A stretch of DNA of 64,000 nucleotides from Epinephelus fuscoguttatus. Taxonomy: Eukaryota > Chordata > Actinopteri > Perciformes > Serranidae. Of the stretch, positions 16,501 to 27,837 are shown piece by piece. The stretch lies in NCBI RefSeq assembly GCF_011397635.1, contig NC_064757.1:32401839-32465838 (forward strand), in the 5' to 3' direction. The stretch's first letter is position 1. The number at the start of each line of letters is the position of its first letter. The translations under genes were made by a program, and so were the position numbers. The notes beneath the pieces were generated by a model. It saw only the letters and a program-made list of their open reading frames with translations, was not told the DNA's origin and did not search any database.

Positions 16501-19500
16501 TGATCTCAAAAGACAGGAACAGGTCAATAATAATGATGCTGAGGGATTTTCTAAGAGCAGTCTCACCGTTTTCATCTCACAACTGTAGAAATTGTGAGGG
16601 AATGTTGAAGACACATCAGAGGTAACTTACGTGACTTACGTTACTTGTGGCCTAGAACCGCAGCTAACATTGGGCAAACTCAACACAAAGGGTTGGAGCC
16701 TCTCACCCTGGGTTCAAATCAGGAACCCTCTTGCTGTGAGGTGACAATGCTAACCATTGCACCACTGTGCCACCCCTGTGATTTGTCACATCCCAATAAA
16801 GGCAGTGATTTTAAATTTTTATGTTGAAAAACAAAAAAGGTGCTGAATATTGAAATGAGTTGTAAATTGCAATTTTAGGACGGTCCCTAACTATGCCTAT
16901 AGTTCCAGGTGCATTGGACAGACATTCAGTTTGTTGTGCTCAACTGCGTTGTCATTTCTGATTATTTTGAGCTGACTAAAATATCTGAGTTGTGAAATAT
17001 CTGCCTTAATTTGCTAGCCAAAAACTGGCAGAAATCAAGGCTTTGATGCAGAGCCACTAAAGATAATAGCCATGCAAAACATGAATATAAAATAGGCTAT
17101 CAAAATAACTTTACCCATTTCTAAATCAGGATCTCATAATTACAAGATCAGGATGTCAAAATTACTAGATCTCATCTAGTAATTATCAGATAAGGAGTCC
17201 ATTTTTTATTCAGTGAATGCGATGCGTTTCCCTGCTCAAAGGAGCTGTATGCAACATCTAAAGCATATCTTTGCATAGCAAGTAATTATCTGCTGCTACA
17301 TTAATGCTGTGAATGTCATGTCAGCTTCTTTAAAATCTATTTTAAAAATAACCTATGATGTGATCAGTGTAAAATGGCTCCAGTAAATATGCAGTCACAA
17401 TATGCAACTGAAAAAATATCAGTTCAAAATTTGTATTCAACAGATGCAACGTTAGTAAATGGACTGTACATATGACTAATCCTTTAAAGTTAGGACAATG
17501 AAATATAATTATTATTCTGCACATTTAATGACAATTTGATCACTTTAATATTTGTTACTGACACTAATGAAGTCATAACTTTAATTGCAATAATTAATCT
17601 ACTGTTAAGAATGCATAATTGATCCTAAAATGATAAATCTGTTTGACCACTGAACAAAAATACTCTAGTAGCAGACATTACTTCTTTGTTTTATCAGTCT
17701 ATGTATGCTAACAGGATTTTCAGATTACATACTGAACATCAGGGTGTTGCAAAGCCAAAAAAAAAAGAATATAAAAAATTCATCTAGCTGTCGTAGTTTT
17801 GTGATTGTGATGTCTTCTTTCCTCTTTCATGTGAAGCTGGCTTCGTGTTTGCAAAGCCGTTGAGAGAAAGACACTGTGTGACGATGCTGGACCCTTTCCA
17901 TGTCAAGTATGGAAAATCATTAACAGCTGCACTAACCCTGGCTGCTCTTTTAATGGATCTACTGTGGGTTCCCACAATACTTATTGGTTTAGGTACAGCA
18001 TATATAGACCTGTAAGCACCATACTTCCATGTAATAGTGTACACCATAAATGAATATCTATTTATCCATCCATCAATCCATTTTTTGTTTGGCAGGAGGA
18101 ATTATGAGTGTGGTCCTGGATTTGTCCTACACTGTGTGCATCTGGATCTCTGCTGCCGTTGCCATTACCTACACACTGCTGGGAGGTCTCTACTCTGTGG
18201 CCTACACAGATATTATACAGCTTGTGCTCATATTTGTCAGCTTGGTAAGTTTGCTATACTTTAAGTTTTTATAGTGTCAGGCTATTTGTTTGAAGTAAAC
18301 AGAAACCACTCTCACACAAGGCATCAAAAACTCCAAGGTATGTCTTTAAGCATTGTGTGTGTTCATCATCTCCGTTTGTATTTGTCTCTGCAGTGGATCT
18401 GTGTTCCCTTTGTTTTGATGAGCCCATACTCTTTGGACATTGGACAGACACTGACGAACAACACCTTACATGCTCCCTGGATTGGTACACTGGGGCTGAA
18501 AAGGACCTGGATAATGATTGATAATTTCTTATACTTTGTAAGGAAGCAAAAATACAACGGGTACAAAATGCAATTGACTCCAGTCCATATCTTCTGATAT
18601 GATATGTATGTGATATTTGAATGATGATAAATAACATAAATATTCTAAGAGTGGACTGTTTTCATTTTAAATAAAGAATAAGATGGAGCCTCTGTTGTAG
18701 GCACAGGCTTTTATCTGAAACAATATGTCTGTAAATGTCAAGGTAAGACTAACTAACTGTAGCTGCTAATTTTAAGTTTCATCTGAAAGGATGCTTCACT
18801 TTGGACAGCAGGCAGACATTTTGCAGCTTTTACCCCATGAGGATAACACATCAGTGATTAAATCAAACAACTAACTGTTTTACTTCTAAGGCACTGGGGA
18901 GTATGGGATATCAGTGCTTCCACCAGAGGACCTTGTCGGCATCTTCCACATCCACAGCCAAGATCACTTGCTTTATTGCCGCTGCCATCTTACCTACATT
19001 TGGGATACCTCCTATACTGCTTGGGGCAGCTGCTGCATCCACAGGTATGAACAGTTTCTACATATTTGGGTAAACTGGGGAAACAAAAAAGAATGTTGTT
19101 ATGCACCTGTATTGATGAAAGAACAATACCTGTAAATCCCTGTAAAGAGTTGTGGTGGCAAAACAACTATTAAATGAACAGTTTAAAGAAAAGTCTTCAC
19201 ACGTCGGCTGTCTTTCTTGAGTTTTAATAAGCATTCATGAACATACAACATACAACCGCATGAACAGTCAGTGAGTGAGTGCCTAGATGTTCTTCAGCCA
19301 TGCTATCTTTATAGTTCCCATAACACATGCACATTGATAGTCAAAAAATGTGGCGCCTTGACAATCCTAGTTTAATGAGCAACACACATCATACATCATA
19401 ACAGTACCAAATACCAGAATTTTCCATCACAGAGTTAAGTCACAGAAACTAAGAAACACCCACACCTTAACTTTGATTAACTTGCTCATCAAGCCTGAGG

Positions 19501-21546
19501 CATTTATTAACCAGGCACAGCAAGTTATACAATAACCATTTGAAATAAAGGGCTGGGTGTTGTAAACATCTCCTGAAATTTACATAAAAGTGGAATAGTG
19601 GAAGTGGAGATAACAACATTTCTACAAATGGATCACCATAGCACACTGCTGCTTTCATCATTAAGCCAGATGCCAAAATATGTCTGTTCCCAAATATTTA
19701 ACCTTTTATTTATTTATTTATTTGGATCAGCCACAACCAAGGTAGCAACTACTCTTCCTGGGGTCCATGCAATTAAACATTACATTATAATATAAAACTA
19801 AAAATCCAAGGAAGAAGGACAACAAAAGAAAACAAAACAATGAATCAACAACAAGAGAACTCCTAATGCCAATAATTACAACAATGACAACAAGTACGTC
19901 ACTAAATGTCTAAATAGACAGAATCAGCAACACAATATAAAATATTATTTTCTATATGAAGATTAATTTCAAGCACAAGAGAGACAATTGTAAATAGAAT
20001 AGGGCCCAAAGTGGATCCCTGTAGCACACCCTTGGTATCAGCAAGAATACACACGTTATGAGCATCCTTTCATGGGATTATCTTTTCAACTTTGTTGAAA
20101 CATTTTAATGGACTGTGTAATGGGATGTGGGGTATGTAACAACATGTTAAGTTTCCCACGATCTAGCATGATGCATCACACCAATTTTTCTTTTGACAAA
20201 TGGATAATTCTGTGTATATATGTCATTTGTTCACATTTGATTAGCTCATTTATTAATATCTCAAGCTGTTGAGGAGAATATTCTTACTGTAGATTACATG
20301 TACCAGACTGTAGGCCATATGCTCAAGGTTCGATATCAGATCCTCTGCCATTCAAGTGAACCAACTGCATGAAGGTGATTTGAATGGTCTGTCTTGGTTA
20401 AGTGATCAGCCGGACCCACCACACTCCATATTTCTCATCACGGATTTCTTACTTTACTTCTCAAAATCCCTCAAACAGACAATCTGACCATTTTTCAATG
20501 TTTCTTTCTTTTGTGTCCATGTCTCAGACTGGAACCTGACCTCCTATGGTTCTCCATCTCCATATGAACGTGGGGAATCAGTTCTAGTTCTTCCCATCAC
20601 CCTGCAGCACCTCACCCCATCTTTCGTCTCCATTATTGGTACTGGATGTGTGGCTGCTGCCGTGATGTCATCAGTTGACTCTGCACTGCTTTCAGCATCT
20701 TCTTTGATCACCTCAAACATATACAAGAGCATTCTCAGGCCTCAGGTAAAAAAAATATATATGTTCTTTCAGTTTGGTACAACACATCAAATAATTTTTT
20801 GATATATTGTTCACGTTTGATGTTTATTTTGAAAGAAAGGGAATGGTATGCAAGGGAGTATACATTGAATAAAGTGGCATGAGACAGAAGCAAACTGGAA
20901 AGAAGAGTTTATAAGATAAAGAAGCAGCGAGAGACATTAAAACAGGACAGTCTCCATCATTTGCTGTTAATCTGTTTTTCTTCCTTTCTACTTTCTTCTT
21001 CAGGCATCAGACAGAGAGACTCAGTGGGTGATCCGTGCATCTGTGTTGGTAGTGGGCTTGGTTGGTACATCACTGACAAACCTGAAAAACAGCATGTTGG
21101 TGTTCTGGTTCACTGGCGCTGAAGTGGCCTATGTTGTAATCTTCCCTCAACTTGTCTGCATCCTCTTCTTCAACATCTCAAATGGTTATGGGGCTATGAT
21201 GGGTTTGCTGGTGGGATTTGTGTTGAGACTGCTCAGTGGAGAGCCCTCACTAGGATTACCACCAGTCATACACTTCCCAGGATGCACTCTTGAGGATGGT
21301 GTTTATGTCCAGTACTCTCCAGTGAAGACCATCTCCATGCTGTCTGCCATTGCTGCCATCTTGTTGTTCTCCCACCTGGTTTCTGTGCTCTTCAACAAAG
21401 GACTGCTTCCTGAGAAGTGGGATGTGTTCAAAGTGAAAGCTCAGCATTCACCCAAACCACTGACACCAACAGATGGAGCCACAGAAAATAATGAAAAGGA
21501 GAAATTAAATAGAGACAACTCTCAGACCTTGGCTGCGGTCGAATAG
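10549..21546 (+). CDS. slc5a7-like: High-affinity choline transporter 1-like (SLC5 family)
   Basis: Eight exons with AG/GT borders and consistent phases: 10549-10732, 16307-16423, 17837-17992, 18096-18244, 18394-18537, 18891-19044, 20528-20745 and 21004-21546. The total is 554 residues; human SLC5A7 has 580. The family is a Na+-coupled plasma-membrane symporter with about 13 membrane spans, which in CHT1 supplies choline for acetylcholine synthesis. Landmarks are TATWIGGG across the exon 1/2 join, TMLDPF in exon 3, [11 protein letters not shown] in exon 4, [14 protein letters not shown] in exon 7 and [12 protein letters not shown] in exon 8. The segment that reads GGIPWQAYFQR in human CHT1 here reads [11 protein letters not shown], so this is a divergent paralogue and choline need not be its substrate. 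The last exon ends in a hydrophilic tail. The start is the first ATG, matching the short extracellular N-terminus of the family. Intron 1 holds two transposons. A damaged exon 1 duplicate lies downstream. Confidence 0.9.
10866..12491 (+). mobile_element. Tc1-type transposon with very long inverted ends
   Basis: It begins tacagtacaggccaaaagtt and ends with the exact inverse before a TA-rich flank (TATATA). It fits a TA-target Tc1/mariner insertion in intron 1 of the slc5a7-like gene. The inverted ends run at least 210 bp and, with few mismatches, about 270 bp, so the right repeat includes the end of the transposase gene. Both ends look intact. The copy should be recent by this measure, but it cannot make its own transposase. 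Confidence 0.92.
11281..12326 (+). pseudogene. Tc1-type transposase, disabled
   Basis: The first part (11281-11421) encodes a paired-like helix-turn-helix start ([13 protein letters not shown]) and ends in a TAA directly after KRYN, where related copies have a Glu codon. About 30 bp later a short deletion shifts the frame. The remainder (from about 11440; open from 11544) reads through [15 protein letters not shown] and [11 protein letters not shown]. The second catalytic Asp lies in a changed motif (QQNND against the usual QQDND). The protein normally cuts and joins the element's ends in the nucleus. Two breaks and the altered motif make this copy non-autonomous. Confidence 0.85.
12492..14276. 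other. Intronic stretch, no gene seen
   Basis: Part of intron 1 of the slc5a7-like gene. There is a short GT-rich run at 12523-12560. The phrase gagctagcaagctaagtgcc occurs twice (about 13418 and 13658), suggesting an internal duplication inside an old repeat. The open frames are short and match nothing I know. Confidence 0.5.
14283..16263. mobile_element. 1.98 kb foldback (near-palindromic) DNA element
   Basis: The element starts TATGGGGTGCCGTTTGTAAA and ends with the inverse of the same sequence. It is flanked by a 6 bp direct repeat TTTGTC (14277-14282 and 16264-16269). The outer arms (about 14283-14480 and 16070-16263) are nearly identical inverted copies. Next come tandem AAATCT/AAATATT arrays (about 14430-14790, and in inverse form 15890-16110). 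Inner arms follow (about 14800-15060 and 15640-15890), then a nested palindrome (about 15060-15175 and 15335-15435) around a loop of about 160 bp. About 200 bp (15440-15640) are present only on the right. No open frame is visible. It lies in intron 1 of the slc5a7-like gene, and its right end is 43 bp before exon 2. The superfamily is not known to me; a 6 bp target repeat would fit few of them. Confidence 0.88.
14430..14790 (+). repeat. AAATCT/AAATATT tandem array, left arm
   Basis: Dozens of 6 bp AAATCT units mixed with AAATATT, AAATGTT and AAATGCT variants form higher-order repeats of about 30-50 bp. The inverse array sits at about 15890-16110 in the right arm of the foldback element and is shorter. 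The arms have therefore changed in copy number since insertion. Confidence 0.85.
16640..16787 (-). repeat. tRNA-derived SINE remnant
   Basis: Read on the minus strand it starts GGGTGGCACAGTGGTGCAAT, followed by a TGGTTAGCA A-box-like and a GGTTC B-box-like segment. This matches the head of the fish SINE seen intact at 24.0 and 33.1 kb, but it is shorter and diverged. It lies in intron 2 of the slc5a7-like gene. Confidence 0.6.
19690..20115 (-). mobile_element. LINE fragment (reverse-transcriptase piece), minus strand
   Basis: On the minus strand, about 20045-19990 reads [13 protein letters not shown]. This is the conserved G-(V/I)-PQGS-x-LGP-x-LF block of LINE reverse transcriptase, with P changed to L. 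About 200 bp further on comes a 3' part with ccaggaagagtagttgctac and a TTTA tail at 19710-19725. The piece between is mostly gone. It is a dead, internally deleted copy in intron 6 of the slc5a7-like gene. The clade is uncertain (L2-like). Confidence 0.6.
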
Positions 21547-21874
21547 TCTTTTTTGCTTAGGAAGGTTCCTAACTGAGTGAAATGAACCGGAAGTATCTAA
21601 GTGGCAGCCATGATAAGAGCTGGTCAAATTCTCTAAATTTTAAGGAAAGGTGCTTCAATGCTTCCTTTCTAATATCCTTTAGCATAGGGTACACTGGACC
21701 ATCCTTTAAGAGAGGAAAGGAGATAATTCCGTCCCACAAGTCCTTGCGGCGGCAATATTTAAAGCGACCAAGCGACTCATCATTCACAAACTCACATGAT
21801 TAGCAAAGAAAAAGATCAACATGACTGAGAAAGGAAGGAGATCACCATGTAAGTTACCGTTGTTTATGGGGGAA

Positions 21875-21998
21875 TTGTTGGGTCTCTGTAAATTCAAGAG
21901 TATTATCTAGATCTCCTCTATGTGTAAAGTGCCCTGAGATGACTTCCTTTGTGATTTGGTGCTATATAAATAAAATTGAATTGAATTGAATTGAAAAA
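21875..21998 (+). repeat. LINE/SINE 3' tail fragment
   Basis: It ends gtgctatataaataaaattg followed by GAATT repeats. This is the typical tail of a fish retroposon. No coding part remains. It lies within 450 bp of the slc5a7-like stop codon and its AATAAA could serve as a poly(A) signal for that gene. Confidence 0.6.
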
Positions 21999-23398
21999 TA
22001 AAAAAGATAATCAATGAAGTAACGTTGCTGTGCCTCATGCGTAAATGCGCATATACTTGGCATATCTGGAGATTTAAATAATCAATGAATTTACTGCTTC
22101 CCACTTTTTATTCCCCTGTACAGTGTTTCCCTGCAGAGCTACATAACATCATAACAAAAAATACAAAAGACTGTAACGTTAAAAGATATCTGCCTGAAGT
22201 TATTAAATACTTGCAGCGAGCAATTATTATTATAATTATATTTAATATTATTATTAATATTATTATTTATCTGTCTATCTATGCAGTAGGGGCACATAAT
22301 ATTGATATAACAGTAAAGGCCAAACACAAGTTGGTTACTGGTTGTGGTCTAATTTCTATTCCAATTGCCCATTTGAAGAAGAAAATGGAAAAAGCACGTG
22401 GATTTCCATTATTTTTTTATTCACACGGAAAAACAAAATAATGCATTTAATATTTTTTTATCCTGTTATAAAACAAACAAGCTGAACACAGCTGTGGGCG
22501 GAGGGAACATGCACCCGTAACATATGCTCACTTTGCTTCAGTCATTTATTCATTTGAGCGTTGTTGTATTGCCAGCCTTTAGTAATATCATTAATTAATT
22601 TTACTACTTGGGATTCAGATGGTGAGTGTGAGCAAACATTCTCAATGTGACAATTTTTTTTCAGTTTGTGGCTGGTAGCCTATATTCCTTTTTGAAATTC
22701 AGTTCTGACCTTAGTTATGAAACAATATCTTTCGTGTTGTCCACGTTTATATATTCTGCATGAATCAACACAATGAGAACGTACGGGATGTATTATCTAA
22801 GACGCGCTTTCTGTAGTCCATCTTCAGAACATTGTAGTTTCACCGCAGCAGGCCCACATCAATAACATCCGCCGTCGCATCATTACATAGCCCAGTGTAA
22901 GTGCAGTTGGATTCTCTCAGCACCACAGTTGTCTTTTCCTAAGTCCTTATGAAATCTCCTTCACATCTCCCCTTGACCCCGTGACATTTTCCATCAAGGT
23001 CAAGGAAAAGTGGTTAAGAAAAGACGATAGAAGAGACTTTTCAACCACAGCCCTTGTCATCAAAGCCGATGATTAGCACCAGCTGTAGGTGTTCATGTGT
23101 GTAGAGAAGTATCTGTTTCTTGAAGCATAAAATAGACTAAATATTAGAGGTGGGGGAAAAAATTGATACAGTGTAGTATCGTGATATATTGCGTGCTGAT
23201 ATTGTATCAATAAAGTATCAATATTTTAGCAAAGATGGTGTTCAATGGTAAAGTAATGAGGTGACAATATGAGCAGAACTCCAAAAGACGAGTCACAACC
23301 AGGTGCAGGGACTTTGTTGATCTCAGCCTCACAGGGAATTATTTTAGATCATTCGCAGTCATCACCTTAGGTCTGTCTTTCACTGTACAGTATCACTA

Positions 23399-23851
23399 GC
23401 CATGTTTCCATCAGCCTGTTTAGATCCACATCTAGAAGTATTGCATTGGAAAATTATGATGGAAACACCAAAATATAGAATTAAAATCCCCACAAACGCA
23501 CAAACTAAAATACGCTCACTTTAGCCAGGTTTTGGTTGATTCAAAAAAATGTTGATTTGCAAAACGGGGGATGGAAACAGTTATGTTCAAATTAAGTCTG
23601 ACGTAGCACGTCTCTCTCCATGGTGATATCCACACTCCGGGTTGGGAAGGCAGTAATGCATTTACAAGCTGGTTGCCAAGAAAACATAGAAGAAGAATGC
23701 GAGACTTGTTTTGTTTCCGGTTCTGTGGAAAACTCCCACAAGTTCGTAGTTTTCACCAAAGTCCGTACATTTAATGGAAACACACAGGATTCGTATTTCT
23801 TTTAATGCGCATTTCCCAATGATTCAAATCACTTTTGGATGGAAACATAGC
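23399..23851. mobile_element. TA-flanked MITE carrying a LINE-like tail segment
   Basis: The ends GCCATGTTTCCATC and gatggaaacatagc are inverted copies flanked by TA on both sides (23397-23398 and 23852-23853), fitting a Tc1/mariner-type target. The middle (about 23631-23700) reads cacactccgg...ggcagtaatgca...gctggttgcc...gaagaagaa. This follows the 3' tail of the LINE that ends at 27.08 kb. No open frame of its own is visible. Confidence 0.7.
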
Positions 23852-23929
23852 TACTGAATTAGAGGAGGTGTCTATCCCGTCCTGGTACTCCTCTGCTATG
23901 CAGTCCCTGATTTCTATAATACACAGTCA

Positions 23930-24590
23930 CTCAGTCAGTTGGACATCAGCTAGTGGAGACAATCAGCATCCATCATGGCTGTTAACATCCCAGGAGTCCT
24001 GATCTTCATCCTCTAACCGCTTCATCCTCTTGAGGGTCGCGGGGGGGCTGGAGCCTATCCCAGCTGACATCGGGCGAGAGGCAGGGTACACCCTGGACAG
24101 GTCGCCAGACTATCGCAGGGCTGACACATAGAGACAGACAACCATTCACACTCACATTCACACCTATGGACAATTTAGAGTTATCAATTAACCTAGTCCC
24201 CAATCTGCATGCCTTTGGACTGTGGGAGGAAGCCGGAGTGCCCGGAGAGAACCCATGCTGACACAGGGAGAACATGCAAACTCCGCACAGAAGGGCTCCC
24301 ACGCCCGGGATTGAACCGGCAACCCTGTTGCTGTGAAGCGAGAGTGCTAACCACCACACCACCGTGCCGCCAAAGTCCTGATCTTGTGACAGTTATTTTG
24401 GATACCCTTGTGGTTCTCAGTTCAGAGGCCAAATAATGAAACCTTGTTAATAAACCTTGCTAGAACCGCCACTGCCCAGGAGTGATAGTGATGGTGTTTT
24501 TCTACCTGCTGGTCCTTGTGGAGCCACTGGAATGGAGATGACCCTGCTGGGAAACCGGAGTATTAGCATGGTTGTGGGAACCACAGCATT
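23930..24590 (+). pseudogene. Broken tandem duplicate of slc5a7-like exon 1
   Basis: The leader and start codon region (about 23930-24000, ATG at 23975) matches the sequence before and at the start of the transporter gene at 10.5 kb, encoding MAVNIPGV. The match then breaks at a SINE insertion. It resumes at about 24476-24585 with the MVFFYLL and [17 protein letters not shown] parts. Roughly 45-50 bp coding for the charged loop between them are deleted, and no splice donor or later exons follow. It is a dead partial copy, 2.4 kb past the end of the parent gene. Confidence 0.8.
24007..24373 (-). mobile_element. tRNA-derived SINE with target duplication
   Basis: The 12 bp repeat agtcctgatctt flanks it (23995-24006 and 24374-24385). 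On the minus strand the head reads GGCGGCACGGTGGTGTGGTG, then TGGTTAGCACT (A box) and GGTTCAATCCC (B box), as in a tRNA-related RNA polymerase III promoter. The tail at the low-coordinate end has the simple GGATGAAG pattern. The body matches the copy at 33.05 kb closely, so both are fairly young. This one interrupts the duplicated exon 1. Confidence 0.88.
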
Positions 24591-24680
24591 TATAGCATAA
24601 GCTAATTTGCAATGCCCTCCCTAGCTGGGCCTTAAGATACAAAAGACTTCGCAACAAAAACACAAGTGACAGTGCAAGAA

Positions 24681-27076
24681 TGATGGTCAAAGCATTTGTC
24701 TGAGTACATGGCTCAGGAAATTTGACAGAAGAGGGAAGAAGAAGAAGAGAAATAACAAAAAGACACTAAACACTTAGATGCATTAGAAAGGAGTATGACT
24801 ATGGAGGATGAGTCAGTTAACTCTCCATTCACTCTAGATGAAATGAAAAGAGCTATTTGTAAATTAGGCAATACATCTCCAGGAAAAGACCTAGCATGTT
24901 ATATAATGTTGAGACATCTTAGTGACAGGACATTGAGTAAACTTTTGGTTCTCTATAATAAAGTGTGGGTAGAAGGAAGGCTACCAAAAGCTTGGAAAGA
25001 GGCTGTAATAGTACCTATAAGGAAACCTGGGAAGGATCCTTCGAAGCCCTCTAATTATAGGCCAATAGCCCTCACATCAAATGTATGTAAGATCATGGAA
25101 AGAATGGTCACTGAAAGGCTGACATATTTTACAGAAAAGAAAGGAATACTGTCGCAGTGTAATAAGCCCATTACTTTTTTCAATTATGATTAATGATGTT
25201 TTCTCCCAGATTCAACCAGACATAGGCAGATCTCTTTTTGCTGATGATGGGGCATTGTGGAAAAGGGGTAGGAACATGCATATTAATGGAAAGGTACAAG
25301 AAGCCATTGATAAAGTCAAGCAGTGGGCATATGATTGGGGATTTAAATTTTCAGTAGAGAAAACAAATACAGTTGTCTTCACAAGAAAGAGGGCTCTTCC
25401 TGATGTTAGCCTGCAGATGTATGGAAAAGAGGGTGAAAACTTTCAGATTCTTGGGAATTCTTTTTGATTCCAAGTTAACATGGGTAGATCACATAAATAA
25501 AATAGTTGATAAATGTCAGAAGGTTTTAAATATCATGAGGTGTTTAAATGGAGTGGGATGGGGCGCTAGCTTCTCATCATTAAAAGCCATCTATGTGACA
25601 ATGATCCGGTCAGTGTTTGATTATGGGAGTGTGGTTTATGGTTCAGCCTCAAAAAGTCTGCTAGAGAGACTGAACAAAATTCAGGCTCAAGCTCTGAGGC
25701 AGTGTTGTGGAGCAGTAAGAACAACCCCGATCCCAGCCCTGCAAGTTTTGGGGAAAGAGATGCCATTGGACATTAGGAGAAAGCAGTTAATGACCAACTA
25801 CTGGGCTAGCACAAAAGTGGTAATGCAGGAGTGTTGGGAACAAGGAAGAGGACAAATGGCTAGCTTCGGGTGGGTGGGCAATCAGTATGCAGAGGACATG
25901 GGAATGGAAAATCTTTACGTGAGCCCAACAGTGGTAACCCCAGAAGTGGAACCATGGAAGCTTAATACACCACAAGTAGACTTGTACCTCCTGGACCTCA
26001 GGAAGACAGAGAAAGGGAAGATAGACTTGGTGTCAGCTTTCTCGGCTCATGTAAACCAGCATTACCCTCAGTACAATCAGATATATACAGATGGGTCTAA
26101 AGATCCAGAGCAGCAAACAACAGGGGCTGCTTTCACTGTTCCATGCAGAAAGGTTCATGTGGTAAAGCGTTCCTCAGATTATTTGGGAGTTTACACTGTA
26201 GAGTTGTGGGCAGTGTTTTTGGCACTGAAGTGGATAGAAGAAAACAAACCAGGAAATACCCTAATATGCTCTGATTCTGTTTCAGTGCTGAGCAGCCTGA
26301 CATCCTTCACATCCAGCCATCAAGATATCCTGTTCCAGATTTTACAAGTACACACCAGAATCATACAGCAAGGTATGCGTGTTGAATTTATGTGGGTACC
26401 GGCACATGCAGGTATAAAAGGGAATGAGGAGGTGGATAAACTGGCTAAACAAGCACTACAAAAAGACACCGTAAATTCACACATTTCGTTAAGTAGATCA
26501 GAGATCAAAACAATTATCTGGAATAAGTCAGTGGAGGAATGGCAGGGGAGGCGGGACAATGAAACGAGGGTAAGGTTCTTATATAGCTTTATCAGTAATA
26601 TAAAATCAACAGGACAAGGAAGGAGGATTAAATTAGGTCATTCCAATTTAAACAGTACACTACACAAAATAGGAAAACACCCATCTGGTTTATGTGTACA
26701 CTGTCAGTCAGAGGAATCAATAACACATGCAATTACAGAATGCAACACTTACAACCAAGAAAGACAGCATATGAAGGAGGAGTTGAGGAAAATGGGAATA
26801 CATGAATTTAATGTTAAAACATTGATGAGTCTGCCAAGTGGGCTGAGTACAAGAGTGTTTTTTGATTTCATTAGACGGACAGGTTTACAAAATAGAATCT
26901 AATCTCTGATTCACACTCCGGAGCAGAAGGTGGCAGTAATGCACCTAATATGCTGGTTGCTAACCGCCATTAAAAGACAAAAAGAAGAAGAAGAAGAAGA
27001 AGAAGAAGGAGAAGGAGAAGAAGAAGAAGAAGAAGAAGGAGAAGGAGAAGAAGAAGAAGAAGAAGAAGAAGAAGAA
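24681..27076 (+). mobile_element. I/Nimb-type LINE, 5'-truncated, with target duplication
   Basis: The 13 bp direct repeat GACAGTGCAAGAA (24668-24680 and 27077-27089) flanks the element. It carries the 3' half of ORF2: reverse transcriptase, then RNase H, then a conserved 3' tail (26912 onward: cacactccggagcagaaggt) and a GAA-rich run. RNase H after reverse transcriptase points to the I/Nimb group. The start of the element, including any endonuclease, is absent. It landed beside the broken transporter duplicate. Confidence 0.88.
24795..26902 (+). pseudogene. LINE ORF2 remnant: reverse transcriptase and RNase H
   Basis: Three open pieces. 24795-25193 has NTSPGKD and NYRPIALTSN of the reverse-transcriptase fingers. 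Part of the palm is then deleted. 25186-25467 carries the catalytic FADDGALW. After a frameshift near 25440, the frame from about 25440 to 26902 runs on through the thumb (LGILFDSKLTW) into RNase H, with YTDGSKD, VELWAV, CSDSVSVL and VPAHAGIKGNEEVDKLAK as the four active-site blocks. A closing CxxC...H...C zinc-like motif follows (CVHCQSEESITHAITEC). The RNase H and C-terminal part is intact over about 480 residues. Confidence 0.85.
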
Positions 27077-27079
27077 GAC
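26982..27079 (+). repeat. GAA/GGAGAA microsatellite at the LINE 3' end
   Basis: A purine run of GAA units with several GGAGAAG interruptions. It is the expanded 3' tail of the LINE. Long poly-Glu and poly-Ser/Leu frames on both strands here are by-products, not genes. Confidence 0.9.
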
Positions 27080-27837
27080 AGTGCAAGAACAAACAACAAT
27101 AAAAATACAGACAGACAATACAAGACACAACTTGGTTGTTGGACTCCTCCACCACCCCTTCTTGGACTTCCGCCCCCTTAACTTATGCATTGTTCCGCAG
27201 TGTTTCCTCTGATACTGCCGGATGCCATTACACAATAACCATGACCAGCCGTGCATCATACCAACATGAAAGGACAGCTTTTTTTTTGTCGGTGTCTGAT
27301 GCCAGAGTCACTGCCCAAGCGCCAATATTCAGCATCTTCAGAATGAGACAGGGTAGACACAACCTATAAGCTGTCATCTGAATGGAACCTCACCATCACC
27401 CCTTCAACTGGGTGACATTGATCAAACAGAAACTGAAAAAAGAAAGTGTCATAAATTAAAATATTGTGCTTTGCATTGTAAATAGCAACTATTTACAGTG
27501 AAGATGTATAGAAAATATATCCTTCAGTTGAAGAGAATTATCTTACATTCCAACGATGCTTTGTTTGTGTACATATTTCACACAGTTTTTTTAATGGGAG
27601 AAATTTACACGGACTACAGCTATGAAGTATAGATTTTAAGCTTCATTTTGATTAGAAAGAATTTGGCTGTAAGACCTGGGGCCGTATTCACAAACATTCT
27701 GAGAATACTCTCAGAAAGCTCCTTATGCAACCTAAAAACTTTAAGTAAGGAGCAACACATTCTCACTCTGATCTTGTCACATATTAACATTTTGGTCATG
27801 GACTTTCAACATCCACATACCACGTGCAAGGTACCCT

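Noticed and set aside
24300-24372. tRNA-like sequence with A and B boxes
   Set aside because: It is the head of a SINE with target duplications, not a tRNA gene; the same holds at 16.7, 32.5 and 33.4 kb.
26930-27181. Open frames of poly-Glu (plus) and poly-Ser/Leu/Phe (minus)
   Set aside because: They are produced by the GAA-rich LINE tail and have no gene context.
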